Shown here: positions 50,882 to 59,719 of the stretch, piece after piece
Position numbering within the stretch: the stretch's first letter is position 1
How the letters are laid out: each line of letters starts with the position of its first letter
Assembly (NCBI RefSeq): GCF_030160715.1
Contig: NZ_BSOW01000024.1
Location: 1 to 64,000, forward strand
Source of the DNA: Bradyrhizobium iriomotense
GTDB taxonomy: Bacteria > Pseudomonadota > Alphaproteobacteria > Rhizobiales > Xanthobacteraceae
Length of the DNA stretch: 64,000 nt
Direction: 5' to 3'
Translations under genes and position numbers: made by a program
Notes under the pieces: generated by a model
What the model saw: the letters and a program-made list of their open reading frames with translations, nothing else
What the model was told of the DNA's origin: nothing
The model's database searches: none

Positions 50882-52165
50882 ATGTCGGACACATCAGAGC
50901 ATATCGTGGTCGTCGGCGCGGGCGCGGCCGGTCTGATGGCGGCGCGCGAGCTCGCCCGTGCCGGCCGGCGCGTGACGATCCTCGAAGCGCGGATGCGCTG
51001 CGGCGGGCGGATTCTTCCGCTTTCCGCCGCGGAGTTCGGATATGAAGCGGCCGGCGGCGCCGAGTTCGTCCATGGCGAGGCGCCGGTCACGCGCGCTCTG
51101 CTCGCCGAAGCCGGGCTTTCGCTGGCCACGATCGCAGGGACGCAATGGAGCGTTGAGGGCGGAAAGCTCTCGCGCGAGGCGCGCCACGATCCGCACGAGG
51201 TCGAGCTTCACCAGGTGGTGAAGGAGGTGAAGGACGACCTGACCGTCGATGAATTCCTGCGCCGCTATTTTGCTGACAGCCAATACGAATCGCTCCGGCA
51301 GTTCGTCACGCGGATGGTGGAAGGTTATGACGCCGCCGATCCCGCGCGCGCCAGCGTGCTCGCGTTGCGCGACGAATGGATGGCCGGCGGGCGGCATGCG
51401 CAGGGGCGCATCGTCGGCGGCTATGGCGCGCTCATCGAGTTTCTGGAGGCCGAATGCCGCGCCCGCGGCGTCGACATCCGTCTCGGCTCCATCGTATCAG
51501 GAGTCGAAGAGGCCGATGGTGGCGTCGTTATCCGTTGCGGCAACGGCGAGGTGCATCGCGGCGATGCTGCGGTCCTCACGGTGCCGGTGCCGCTGCTGAA
51601 GGAGATCGCGCTGCCGCGCGCAGCGCGCGAGAAGGCCGCGGTTGCGGCGGATATCGGCTTCGGCAACGTCATCAAGATCCTGCTGCGTTTCGAGCGGCGC
51701 TGGTGGCTCGACCGGCAGGCGGATATCACCGACCTGACCTTCCTGCTGTCGGATGAGAAAATCCCGGTGTGGTGGACGCAGCATCCGGCCGGCGATGCCG
51801 TGCTCACCGGCTGGTTCGGCGGCCCGCAGACGGCCAGCCTTGCCGGCCTCACTGAGCCGGAGTTGATCGAGGCCGGTCTTGCTTCGCTGGCCGGCATCTT
51901 CGGCCTGTCGCCGAACGATCCGGCGCTAAGGTTGATCGCCGCGCGGGCGATCAACTGGGCGCACGATCCCTACGCGCGCGGCGCCTATTCCTGGGCCACG
52001 CCGCAGACGCGCGATGCGCAATCGATCCTCGCCAGCGCCGATGGCACCGCCGTGCTGTTCTCCGGCGAAGCCCTCTACCGCGGCCGGGACATGGGCACGG
52101 TCGAGGCGGCGCTGGCGAGTGGGCGGGAGACCGCGGCGGTCATTTTGAAGGGGTGTGTCAGGTAG
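50882..52165 (+). CDS. Flavin-containing amine oxidase family protein
   Basis: A 427-residue FAD oxidase. The N-terminal Rossmann motif is VVGAGAAGLMAARELARAGR (residues 10-29), then LEARMRCGGRI. The substrate domain has GGYGALIEFLEAE, and the C-terminal FAD motif is VLFSGEALYRGRDMGTVEAAL. It resembles monoamine/polyamine oxidases. It is likely cotranscribed with the RibD-like gene. The substrate is unknown. Confidence 0.9.
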   Translation: MSDTSEHIVVVGAGAAGLMAARELARAGRRVTILEARMRCGGRILPLSAAEFGYEAAGGAEFVHGEAPVTRALLAEAGLSLATIAGTQWSVEGGKLSREARHDPHEVELHQVVKEVKDDLTVDEFLRRYFADSQYESLRQFVTRMVEGYDAADPARASVLALRDEWMAGGRHAQGRIVGGYGALIEFLEAECRARGVDIRLGSIVSGVEEADGGVVIRCGNGEVHRGDAAVLTVPVPLLKEIALPRAAREKAAVAADIGFGNVIKILLRFERRWWLDRQADITDLTFLLSDEKIPVWWTQHPAGDAVLTGWFGGPQTASLAGLTEPELIEAGLASLAGIFGLSPNDPALRLIAARAINWAHDPYARGAYSWATPQTRDAQSILASADGTAVLFSGEALYRGRDMGTVEAALASGRETAAVILKGCVR

Positions 52166-52274
52166 TAGCGCGGCCGCGGCGAGCCTCTCCTCCCCAAGAC
52201 TGCTGCCAATATCTGACACTGCCTGCTGCTAGCCTTCCACCAGTGCCCAACAGCGGCATTTTGGAGGACCTCAC

Positions 52275-52709
52275 ATGAAGCACTGGATCGCCGTCGCCTC
52301 GGCCCAGCATGTCCGGATCGGGCGTGCACACGGCTTCATGCAGGTCTGCCACGGCAAGGGCGGGCCGTTGCGGCGGATCTCGCCGGGCGATCACGTCGCC
52401 TATTACTCGCCGACTGAAACTTTTGGCGGCAAGGATCGGCTCCAGGCTTTTACCGCGATCGGCGTGGTCAAGCCGGGCGTGCCCTACCAGGCCGACATGG
52501 GCGGCGGCTTCCACCCGTTCCGCCGCGACGTCGCGTGGAGTGACGCCGCCGAGGTGCCGATCCGGCCGCTGCTCGAAAACCTCGCCTTCACGCGCGACAA
52601 TCCGAACTGGGGCTACAAGCTGCGTCTCGGCCTGTTCGAGATTTTGGGCGAGGACATGGAGCTGATCCGCCATGTGGCGACGTCGATCCGGCCGCTGCAG
52701 CTGGCTTGA
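52275..52709 (+). CDS. EVE domain protein (UPF0310)
   Basis: A 144-residue PUA-like EVE-fold protein. Landmarks are HWIAVASAQHVRIG at the start, FMQVCHGKGGPLRRISPGDH, VAYYSPTETFGG, GVPYQADMGGGFHPFRRDV and the C-terminal KLRLGLFEILGEDMELIRH. EVE domains bind modified bases in DNA or RNA; some serve defence, many stand alone as here. A good terminator follows. Confidence 0.92.
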   Translation: MKHWIAVASAQHVRIGRAHGFMQVCHGKGGPLRRISPGDHVAYYSPTETFGGKDRLQAFTAIGVVKPGVPYQADMGGGFHPFRRDVAWSDAAEVPIRPLLENLAFTRDNPNWGYKLRLGLFEILGEDMELIRHVATSIRPLQLA

Positions 52710-52734
52710 ACGCCGCGACGCAGATCCCTCAAAC

Positions 52735-52761
52735 AAAAAGCCCGCATCACTGCGGGCTTTT
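52735..52761. terminator. Bidirectional intrinsic terminator
   Basis: AAAAAGCCCGCA-TCAC-TGCGGGCTTTT: a GC-rich stem flanked by an A-run and a T-run, so it can terminate both the EVE gene (plus) and the convergent small gene ending at 52766 (minus). It is the clearest Rho-independent terminator in the window. Confidence 0.9.
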
Positions 52762-52765
52762 CGTC

Positions 52766-53059
52766 TCACCAGCGGTGGCCGCCGTAATAGCCGTGCGGCC
52801 TGCCGTGGTAGACATGCGGTCGCGGATAATAGCCGTAACTGCGGTAGTACGGGCGTGAGTAGCCGTGCGGTCGCCAATGATGATGGCGCGGACCGTGCCA
52901 GTGATGATGCCGGCCTTGCGCGCTGAAGTCGGTCGATTGGCGGGACTGCGTGTGCGGCTTGTCGTGTAATTTGGCCGCGCCCTTGCCGGCGGCATTCGCC
53001 GCGGATGAACCTGCGAGCGCCGCAGCCGCAACAGCTATTGCCACAAAGAGACTCTTCAT
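52766..53059 (-). CDS. Small exported His/Tyr/Arg-rich protein
   Basis: A 97-residue protein. The signal peptide (MKSLFVAIAVAAAALAGSSA, cleavage after ANA at about residue 24) is followed by a short Lys/Thr linker and a C-terminal half made of His, Tyr, Arg, Gly and Pro (HHHWHGPRHHHWRPHGYSRP, then further YY and HG repeats). The low-complexity, His-rich tail suggests metal binding or an envelope role. The frame is open to 53188, but 53059 gives the signal peptide. Confidence 0.75.
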   Translation of the reverse strand: MKSLFVAIAVAAAALAGSSAANAAGKGAAKLHDKPHTQSRQSTDFSAQGRHHHWHGPRHHHWRPHGYSRPYYRSYGYYPRPHVYHGRPHGYYGGHRW

Positions 53060-53195
53060 TCCGTCACTCACTCCAATTGATGTGTGCGGGGATAACGGAA
53101 TGACGCGCTCGTGCGTTCCGGCGACAAAGTGCCGCCTTGCCCAGCGCTTTGCCGGCGCAGAATCGCCGCAAAGATTGATGCGCGGCATTCCTCAC

Positions 53196-53296
53196 TGTCA
53201 TCGCTCGCTTGACCGGGCGATCCAGTACTCCGAGACGGTGATGATGAGATCGATGAGCCGCGGCGTACTGGATGCCCGGCCTTCGCGGGGCATGAC
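53196..53296. repeat. Dispersed repeat with ggcatccagtac-type arms, copy 1
   Basis: tgaccgggcgatccagtac and its imperfect complement gtactggatgcccgg lie about 35 bp apart, followed by ccttcgcggggcatgac. A related copy is at 63347-63483. It occupies the 53060-53434 gap, where no gene was found. Confidence 0.65.
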
Positions 53297-53434
53297 ACCG
53301 GCATTTGGGGCGCGGGCATGCGCGATGACCGAACGCTTTCACCGCCGACATCTGAACGCAATGCCCGCCAGCTGCGACAGATGCATGATTGTCCCGTCAC
53401 GGGTCTCGCCGAGAATCCTGCCAAGAATCCTGTC

Positions 53435-53800
53435 ATGAAACGCGCTGCCATCATCTGCATTACCCTGCTGCTCGCCCTTCACGCCAATGCCGCCATGGCG
53501 AAGTCGATCACCTGCTCCTACCCGGCGGACCAGGAGCTGACCTTCGAGGTGCCGAAGAAGCAGGGCGGCCTGCCGCCGATCGACTTCGACTACCCGTCGA
53601 AGGTCACGCTGTTCAGCTTCCGCGACGACAATCTCTTGGTCGTCGCCATGGACGAGTCGGACAAGAGCCGCGTCCGGGTGGTGATCTCGGCGCAGCGCGA
53701 CAAGGCCAAGGGCATCTACGCCGGGCAGATCGTGACCGACCTCGGCGGCAATCAGCTCATGCTCGACAATGGCCCCGTCACCTGCAAGGTGAAGGGGTAG
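53435..53800 (+). CDS. Small exported hypothetical protein
   Basis: A 121-residue protein with a signal peptide (MKRAAIICITLLLALHANAA, cleavage after AMA at about residue 22) and two cysteines in the mature part (SITCSYPADQ near the start and GPVTCKVKG at the end) that could form a disulfide. The rest is beta-rich. It lies 12 bp before a TPR gene. I recognise no characterised family. Confidence 0.75.
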   Translation: MKRAAIICITLLLALHANAAMAKSITCSYPADQELTFEVPKKQGGLPPIDFDYPSKVTLFSFRDDNLLVVAMDESDKSRVRVVISAQRDKAKGIYAGQIVTDLGGNQLMLDNGPVTCKVKG

Positions 53801-53812
53801 CGGACCCGATGC

Positions 53813-54931
53813 ATGCGCGCATCCCTTGTTCTGGCAACGGCCATCATGGCGTCGATCGCACTCTCAGGCCTGGCCATGGCGGCTGACGAAAAGCCCTGCC
53901 ACGAGACGGTTGATGATGCGGCGATCGCCCGTTGCCGCGCGGCCGTGACGAGCGAGATGGCGACGCCGCGCGATCTCGCTAGCGTGCTCTGGGAGCGCGG
54001 GCGCAACACGATGCGCGCCGATGATCTCGATGGCGCGCTGTCCGATCTCGACGCGGCGATCGCGGCCGACCCCAGCTTTGCCGCCGCGTTCAACAGTCGC
54101 GGCGTCGCCCTTCGCCGACAGCATCGTTATGAGAAGGCGCTGGCCGATTTCGACGCGGCGATGCGGCTCGAGCCGGCCAATGCGATCTTCCCGGCCAACC
54201 GCGGCCGGACCTGGCAGGAGATGCGCGATCTCAATCGCGCGATGGCCGATTACGACCGCGCACTGGCGCTCGATCCGAAGCAGCTCACCGCGCTCTATGG
54301 CCGCGCGCTGGTGCATCATGCGCGCCGCGAGCTCGATGCCGCGATCGCGGGCTTCAATGCGGCGCTGGCGCTCGATCCGAACAACGCCATCGGGCTCGCC
54401 AATCGTGCCGACGCCTTTCATGACAAGGGCGAGTTCGATCGTGCCATCAGGGATTACGGCGAGGCGCTGCGGATCGACGCGCATTATGGCGCGGCGCTGA
54501 TCGGCCGTGGCCGCGCCTATCAGGAGATGGGCAATTTCGCTGCGGCGATCGCCGACTACAGCGCGGTGCTCGCGGTCGATCCAAAAAACATCTTCGCCCT
54601 GCACAATCGCGCGGCCGCCTATGTCCGCACCGGCGATTTCGATGCCGCGATCGCTGATACAACGAAGGCGATCGCGCTCGATCCGAACGATGCGACCGCC
54701 TACCTCAACCGCGGCAGCGCCCACGCCTTCAAGCGCGACTATACGAGTGCGATCGCCGACTATTCACAGGCGCTGCGCATCGACGCCGACGATGTCGATG
54801 CGCTCGCCGCGCGCGGCCAGGCATACGAAGAGCTCCGCGACTTCGCCCATGCGAGCGCCGACTACGCCCGGGCCCTGAAACTCAGGCCTGATCTCCGCGA
54901 GATTCGCAACCGCCTCACGCGCCTGCGATAG
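53813..54931 (+). CDS. Exported TPR-repeat protein
   Basis: A 372-residue protein with a signal peptide (ATAIMASIALSGLAMAADEK) and about nine consecutive 34-residue TPR units (DLDAAIAADPSFAAAFNSRG is a typical one) from about residue 65 to the end. The TPR superhelix would act as a periplasmic protein-binding scaffold. It is probably cotranscribed with the small exported protein upstream. The specific partner is unknown. Confidence 0.9.
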   Translation: MRASLVLATAIMASIALSGLAMAADEKPCHETVDDAAIARCRAAVTSEMATPRDLASVLWERGRNTMRADDLDGALSDLDAAIAADPSFAAAFNSRGVALRRQHRYEKALADFDAAMRLEPANAIFPANRGRTWQEMRDLNRAMADYDRALALDPKQLTALYGRALVHHARRELDAAIAGFNAALALDPNNAIGLANRADAFHDKGEFDRAIRDYGEALRIDAHYGAALIGRGRAYQEMGNFAAAIADYSAVLAVDPKNIFALHNRAAAYVRTGDFDAAIADTTKAIALDPNDATAYLNRGSAHAFKRDYTSAIADYSQALRIDADDVDALAARGQAYEELRDFAHASADYARALKLRPDLREIRNRLTRLR

Positions 54932-55108
54932 GCGATGGGATTTGACAGCCGATATTGCAAATGAATTGTTTTGCAGGATTGATGTGCGCCTTGCACCTTG
55001 GCGCCGGTGCCTGGCGGCTTTGCTGACGATCAATATCGGGCGCGGCTGGCCGAGCCAGGTATCGGCCTCGGGACGACGAGGCAATCGCGCGTACAGGGAA
55101 ACCACCCT

Positions 55109-56956
55109 ATGCCAGACGAGATCACTAAGACGCAAGATCGTCCGCGCCCGCTGGCGGAGGTGATGACGTTGCCGGGTCTGTTGCGCTGGCGCGTCGCGCT
55201 GACGCCGGGCGGGGAGGCCTATCGCCAATATGATGCGACGGCCGGGCGGTGGGCAAGCTATTCCTGGCAACAGATCGACGCCGAGTTCGAGCGCTGGCGC
55301 CGCGCGCTCGCTGCCGAGGGTTTTGCGGCCGGCGAGCGGGTTGCGATCCTGATGCCCAACGGCATCGCGCATATCGCGATGGACCAGGCGGCGCTGTCGC
55401 GCGGTCTCGTGCCGGTGCCGATGCACGCCGTCGACAACCCCGACAGCATTGCCTACATCCTCGATGATTCCGGCGCGCTGTTGCTGTTCGTGGATACGCT
55501 GGAGCGCTGGCAGGCGATCGTCGCGACCGGTCAACGCCTCGACAATCTCAGGCGCGTCGTCTGCGCGAGTCTGTCCGGGACATCGGGCGCGGCCGCCGAC
55601 GCCCGTGTCGTCGCGCTGGATCGCTGGCTCGACGCGCAGGCCAGCGGCTCCGCAATGGCCGATGTTGCCGTCCGGGCGGATGATCTTGCCGCCATCGTCT
55701 ACACCTCGGGTACCACCGGACGGCCGAAGGGGGTGATGCTGTCGCATGGCAACGTCGTGGCGAATGTGAAGGCGATCGCGCGGCGCATCGCCGCCGAGCC
55801 CGACGATCTCTTCCTGTCCTTCCTGCCGCTGTCGCACACGTTCGAGCGCACCGGCGGCTATTACTATCCGATCGCGGCGGGCGCCTGCGTCGCCTATGCG
55901 CGTTCGGTGCCGCAACTCTCGCAGGATCTGAAGCATGTGCAGCCGACGGTGCTGATCTCGGTGCCGCGGATCTATGAGCGCATCTTTGCGCTGATCATGC
56001 AGCACCGCGAAGCGGCTGGCCGCGTCGAGCGCGCGCTGCTCGACCTCACGCTCGCCGTCGGCGGCCGGCGCTTTGACGCGCGACAGGGGAGGCGCTTGCC
56101 TTCTTTGTTCGACCGGCTGGCATGGCCGATCCTGAAGCGCTTCGTCGCCGACAAGGTGCTCGCACAGTTCGGCGGTCGCTTGCGGGTTGCGGTCTCGGGC
56201 GGTGCGCCGATCGCCGAACCCGTCATCCGCCTCTTCCTCTCGCTGGGGCTCGACGTCCTGCAAGGCTATGGCATGACCGAGACCTCGCCGGTCGTCTCCG
56301 TCAACACCCCTGACGAGAACGACCCGCGCTCGGTCGGCCATGTCCTCGACGGCATCGAGGTCAGGCTCGGCGAGAAGGACGAGCTGCTGGTCCGCGGCCC
56401 GAGCGTGATGCTTGGCTATTGGCACCGGGAGGAGGAGACGCGTCGCGTCAAGGAGGTCGACGGCTGGCTGCACACCGGCGACCAGGCGCGCATCGAGCGC
56501 GGCCGCATCACCATCACCGGCCGCATCAAGGACATCCTCGTCACCTCCACCGGCGAGAAGATCGCCCCGGTCGATCTCGAAACCGCGATCCTCGCCGATC
56601 CCCTGTTCGAGCAGGCCTTCGTGGTTGGCGAGCAGCGTCCCTTCCTCACGGCGCTCGTGGTGCTCAACGCCAAGGCGTGGGAGCAGGAGCAACAGAGGCT
56701 CGCGGGAGTTGGCAAGCGGGGCGAGGACGCCGAGCGTGCCGCTCTGCTCCTACGGATCGCCGCGGCCGTGAAGAACTATCCGGCCTATGCGACCCCGCGC
56801 GCGGTGTCGTGGTCGCTGGAGCCATGGACGATCGCAGCCGGGTTGCTGACGCCGACGCTGAAGAACAAGCGCCCCGCACTGGAGCATCGGTTCGCCGCGG
56901 AGATCGAGCAGATCTATGCCCGCAAGCCACCACCTGCGGCAAGCAGCGAGAGGTGA
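55109..56956 (+). CDS. AMP-dependent acyl-CoA synthetase (long-chain fatty-acid-CoA ligase type)
   Basis: A 615-residue adenylating enzyme. The P-loop is YTSGTTGRPKG (about residues 200-210), the aryl/acyl-binding signature GYGMTETSPVVS, and the ATP/hinge motif HTGDQARIERGRITITGRIK. The C-terminal domain has STGEKIAPVDLE with the catalytic Lys. It activates fatty acids as acyl-CoA. ATG 55109 was chosen because the preceding codons look non-coding. Confidence 0.92.
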   Translation: MPDEITKTQDRPRPLAEVMTLPGLLRWRVALTPGGEAYRQYDATAGRWASYSWQQIDAEFERWRRALAAEGFAAGERVAILMPNGIAHIAMDQAALSRGLVPVPMHAVDNPDSIAYILDDSGALLLFVDTLERWQAIVATGQRLDNLRRVVCASLSGTSGAAADARVVALDRWLDAQASGSAMADVAVRADDLAAIVYTSGTTGRPKGVMLSHGNVVANVKAIARRIAAEPDDLFLSFLPLSHTFERTGGYYYPIAAGACVAYARSVPQLSQDLKHVQPTVLISVPRIYERIFALIMQHREAAGRVERALLDLTLAVGGRRFDARQGRRLPSLFDRLAWPILKRFVADKVLAQFGGRLRVAVSGGAPIAEPVIRLFLSLGLDVLQGYGMTETSPVVSVNTPDENDPRSVGHVLDGIEVRLGEKDELLVRGPSVMLGYWHREEETRRVKEVDGWLHTGDQARIERGRITITGRIKDILVTSTGEKIAPVDLETAILADPLFEQAFVVGEQRPFLTALVVLNAKAWEQEQQRLAGVGKRGEDAERAALLLRIAAAVKNYPAYATPRAVSWSLEPWTIAAGLLTPTLKNKRPALEHRFAAEIEQIYARKPPPAASSER

Positions 56957-56960
56957 ACGC

Positions 56961-57539
56961 CTACTTGAACGGATCCTGGATCGACGGCGAGGACTGGCGG
57001 ACGCGGCGCACGCTCACCGGCGTGCCGTCGGAGACGAACAGCAGCTCGTACCTGCGGCCTTCATTGTCGGTTGCCGAGCAGGTGATGTTCGAGACCTGCC
57101 GGGCGGCGAAATTTCCGGTCTGGCGGCAGATGCCGGTGGAGGTTTGCTCGGCCGGCACCGGCAGGCCGTCGACCCTGGGCCTGTCCTTGGAATTGAGCAG
57201 CATGCGGTCGATCGACAGCTCATAGGAATTGTCGTCGGCGCGCTTGCCGTTCTCGCCCGAGAACGAGACGACATGGCTGTCATCGGTGGGGTCGTCGACG
57301 GCGACCGCGAAATTGACCCGGCCCTTGTCACCATGGGCGTAGGCCACCGTCTTGCAGGCGAACTCGCGGCCTGCGATCCGCAAGGTCTTGCACTGGCCCG
57401 ACATCAGCGCCAGGAGGTCGATGAAGGAGTTCTGCGGCTCCGCCTGGTTGACCCGGATGGGGGCGGAAGACCCGGCAAAACAAGGAGTTGCGAGAGCGAT
57501 CAGGCTCGCGGCCAGAACCGGTCGGAGGCGGCGCATCAT
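56961..57539 (-). CDS. Exported hypothetical protein
   Basis: A 192-residue protein with a signal peptide (MMRRLRPVLAASLIALATPC, cleavage after CFA at about residue 22). Mature Cys residues lie in SGQCKTLRIAGREFACKTVA and near the end (GICRQTG; NITCSATDN), which could make two disulfides. It is convergent with the acyl-CoA synthetase gene, stops only 4 bp apart. The family is not recognised. Confidence 0.75.
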   Translation of the reverse strand: MMRRLRPVLAASLIALATPCFAGSSAPIRVNQAEPQNSFIDLLALMSGQCKTLRIAGREFACKTVAYAHGDKGRVNFAVAVDDPTDDSHVVSFSGENGKRADDNSYELSIDRMLLNSKDRPRVDGLPVPAEQTSTGICRQTGNFAARQVSNITCSATDNEGRRYELLFVSDGTPVSVRRVRQSSPSIQDPFK

Positions 57540-57677
57540 GGGGCTCGCATGGCGCGTGGCGGAAACGGAAAAATTCCGTGCATCAACCATCGAACCACCA
57601 ATTGGTTGCGATCCCCTTTGCTGTGCGAAGCACATGCCCGACTTGAATACCACCGCGCCACCCTTCGCGCCCCTGAA

Positions 57678-57776
57678 GCATGATCCGGAAAAGTGTGGAG
57701 CGGCTTTCCGAAAAGATCATGCCCGAACAATAATTTAAAGCGCGATGACGATGATCCCGATCTTATCGCGCTTTAA
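57678..57776. repeat. Dispersed two-hairpin repeat, copy 3
   Basis: Arms match copy 1: gcatgatccggaaaa...gatcatgc, then ttaaagcgcgatga with atcgcgctttaa. It lies in the 57540-57910 gap, which otherwise shows no gene. Confidence 0.85.
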
Positions 57777-57910
57777 GGCGATTCGCGAAAACCGCCTCAA
57801 CCCCGTCCCGGCGGGCACTTGCCGCCAGGGCCATGTTTTTTTCGTGGCAATGCTTGTCGCCACCACCGCCCTCCGGCAGTCTTTCCGGACATCTACGGGG
57901 GAGGCTTCGC

Positions 57911-58384
57911 ATGTCCAAGGTCATCCCGAGCCGCGTCGCCGGCCGGATCGAGGGCGATTTCGTCGTGTTCCTGATCGGCATGCGCGTCAACAAGCCGTGG
58001 GCGCTCCACAAATGGCTGCCGGTCGCGCTCGCCATGCCCAGGATGATCAAGGAGCTGGAAAAAGCTTCGCCGGAGGTGGGCTTCCTCGGCCATACCGAGC
58101 TCGGCCTGCTCAACATGGTGCAGTACTGGCGGAGCTTTGATCATCTGGAGCGCTACGCCCGGGCGCACGACGCGCAGCACTGGCCGGCCTGGGTCGATTT
58201 CAACCGGCGGATGAAGGAGACCCGCGGCGACGTCGGCATCTGGCACGAGACCTACCGGGTTCACGCCGGCGACTATGAGGCGATCTACAGCGGCATGCCC
58301 CCGTTCGGCCTCGGCAAGGCCGGCGCCTCCAGCGGCGTCACCGCGACCAACGACAGTGCACGGCAGCGGCTCGGCGCCGCCTGA
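57911..58384 (+). CDS. DUF4188 family protein (monooxygenase-like)
   Basis: A 157-residue dimeric alpha/beta-barrel-like protein (DFVVFLIGMRVNKPWALHKW; YWRSFDHLERYARAHDAQHW; IWHETYRVHAGDYEAIY). The family resembles heme-degrading/antibiotic monooxygenase folds, but its reaction is not established. ATG 57911 is preceded by GGGGGAGG. It is followed by a convergent TPR gene. Confidence 0.85.
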   Translation: MSKVIPSRVAGRIEGDFVVFLIGMRVNKPWALHKWLPVALAMPRMIKELEKASPEVGFLGHTELGLLNMVQYWRSFDHLERYARAHDAQHWPAWVDFNRRMKETRGDVGIWHETYRVHAGDYEAIYSGMPPFGLGKAGASSGVTATNDSARQRLGAA

Positions 58385-58394
58385 TCGCAGCATC

Positions 58395-59708
58395 TCACTG
58401 GAGAGTTGCCTGCCAGCGCGCATCGCGCAGCGAGGGGCGGCGGTGCAGGCGGGCATCGAGCATGGCGCGGGCGCGCGCAAGCTCGCCGCTGCGCATCAGG
58501 GCGACGACGAAAGTGTCCTCGATCAATTCGCGCTGGGCATGGCTGCCGCCGATGCGGACGACGTCCGTCAGCACCGGGGTCAGCTCGCGCACGCAAGCGG
58601 CAAAATCCTCGTCGGCGAAGGCCGTCATCGCGCGGCAGATCGCGGGCACCACGGGGCCCGCGGGCAGCTTGCCGTCGGCGAGCCGCTGCTCGATGACGGC
58701 AAGCCGCGCGGCAAGCGCGTCGCGATCCTGGGTAGCGGCTGCGAACAGCGCCATGTGGACGTCGGCGAAGGGGATGCTCGATTTCGGAAACAGTTTTTGC
58801 GCGGCGGCGTCGGCCTCGGTCCAGAGCTCCTTCGGCACGGCGTGACCATAGGCCGACAGGCGCCATAACAGCGAGGCGCCGTCGCTGATCACGTTGAGCG
58901 GCGGCGCCTGCGTCATCGACGGTTGCAGCACGTCGGCATAGATGGCGAGCGCGCGCGCCGCATTGCCGTACTCGAGCGCGCCGAGCGCCTGGTGCCAGCG
59001 GATATGGCCGTGCAGGATTCCGGAACGGTCATAGCCGCCGATCCATTCGTCGATGAGACGATCCGCCTCGTCGATCGAGCCGTCCTCGAACATCGCGTGC
59101 AGCACGGCGTGGGCGCCATGCGCGTTCTCGCGCTTCAGGCCAAAGCCGCGCTCGGTCATAGCGCGGCCGCGCGCAACGTCGCCGTTCTCCGTGATCGCCC
59201 AGCCGTAGAGCGTGAGGAACCACCAGTCCTCGCCATAGTGATGCGCGACGCTGGCGCAGAGATCCTGCCGCGCGCGGTCGTGATCCGCCATCCCTGAGAA
59301 CGCGAACAGGCCGAACGCGCCGAGCGGCAGCGCCAGCACCACCGCATCGCGCGGCCAGGTCTCGACATGCTTCAAGGTCACGGCCAGCGCTTCGGGCAGA
59401 CGTCCCTCGACCCCGAGCGCCAGCGCTTCGACATGCGAGCGCTCGCGCTCCGTGCCGCGCTTCGCCACGAGCTCGCGCGCGAGTCCCGCTCTCTTCCGCG
59501 CGAGCTCGCCCTGCTGATAGAAGGAATGCACGCGTGCGCGCGCGATGTGCGCCAGCGCGAAATCAGGATCAGCCTCGGTCGCGCGCTCCAAGGCTTCCGC
59601 GGTGCCGGTCCAGCCCGCGAGCAAGAGGTCGACGCCCTCGCGATAGGCGCTCGCCGCCGCATCGGATGCGGTGGAAAGCGGAAGCCCGTAGCGGTCCTGA
59701 TGCGCCAT
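58395..59708 (-). CDS. TPR-like protein
   Basis: A 437-residue soluble helical-repeat protein (AYREGVDLLLAGWTGTAEAL; DPDFALAHIARARVHSFYQQ; FADVHMALFAAATQDRDALA). Repeats are irregular and there is no signal peptide. The longer open frame to 60017 runs into the aldo/keto reductase gene, so ATG 59708 is used. It lies 11 bp downstream of the reductase gene and is probably cotranscribed with it. The function is unknown. Confidence 0.85.
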   Translation of the reverse strand: MAHQDRYGLPLSTASDAAASAYREGVDLLLAGWTGTAEALERATEADPDFALAHIARARVHSFYQQGELARKRAGLARELVAKRGTERERSHVEALALGVEGRLPEALAVTLKHVETWPRDAVVLALPLGAFGLFAFSGMADHDRARQDLCASVAHHYGEDWWFLTLYGWAITENGDVARGRAMTERGFGLKRENAHGAHAVLHAMFEDGSIDEADRLIDEWIGGYDRSGILHGHIRWHQALGALEYGNAARALAIYADVLQPSMTQAPPLNVISDGASLLWRLSAYGHAVPKELWTEADAAAQKLFPKSSIPFADVHMALFAAATQDRDALAARLAVIEQRLADGKLPAGPVVPAICRAMTAFADEDFAACVRELTPVLTDVVRIGGSHAQRELIEDTFVVALMRSGELARARAMLDARLHRRPSLRDARWQATLQ

Positions 59709-59719
59709 GGTCGCTCCGG

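Noticed and set aside
52275..52709. EVE-domain gene as part of a defence island
   Set aside because: No restriction, nuclease or other defence genes are adjacent; stand-alone EVE genes are common in this group.
54764..56692. A 642-codon open frame on the minus strand
   Set aside because: It lies fully antisense to the acyl-CoA synthetase and TPR genes, has no family features, and is rich in Arg, Ala and Asp as expected of high-GC shadow frames.
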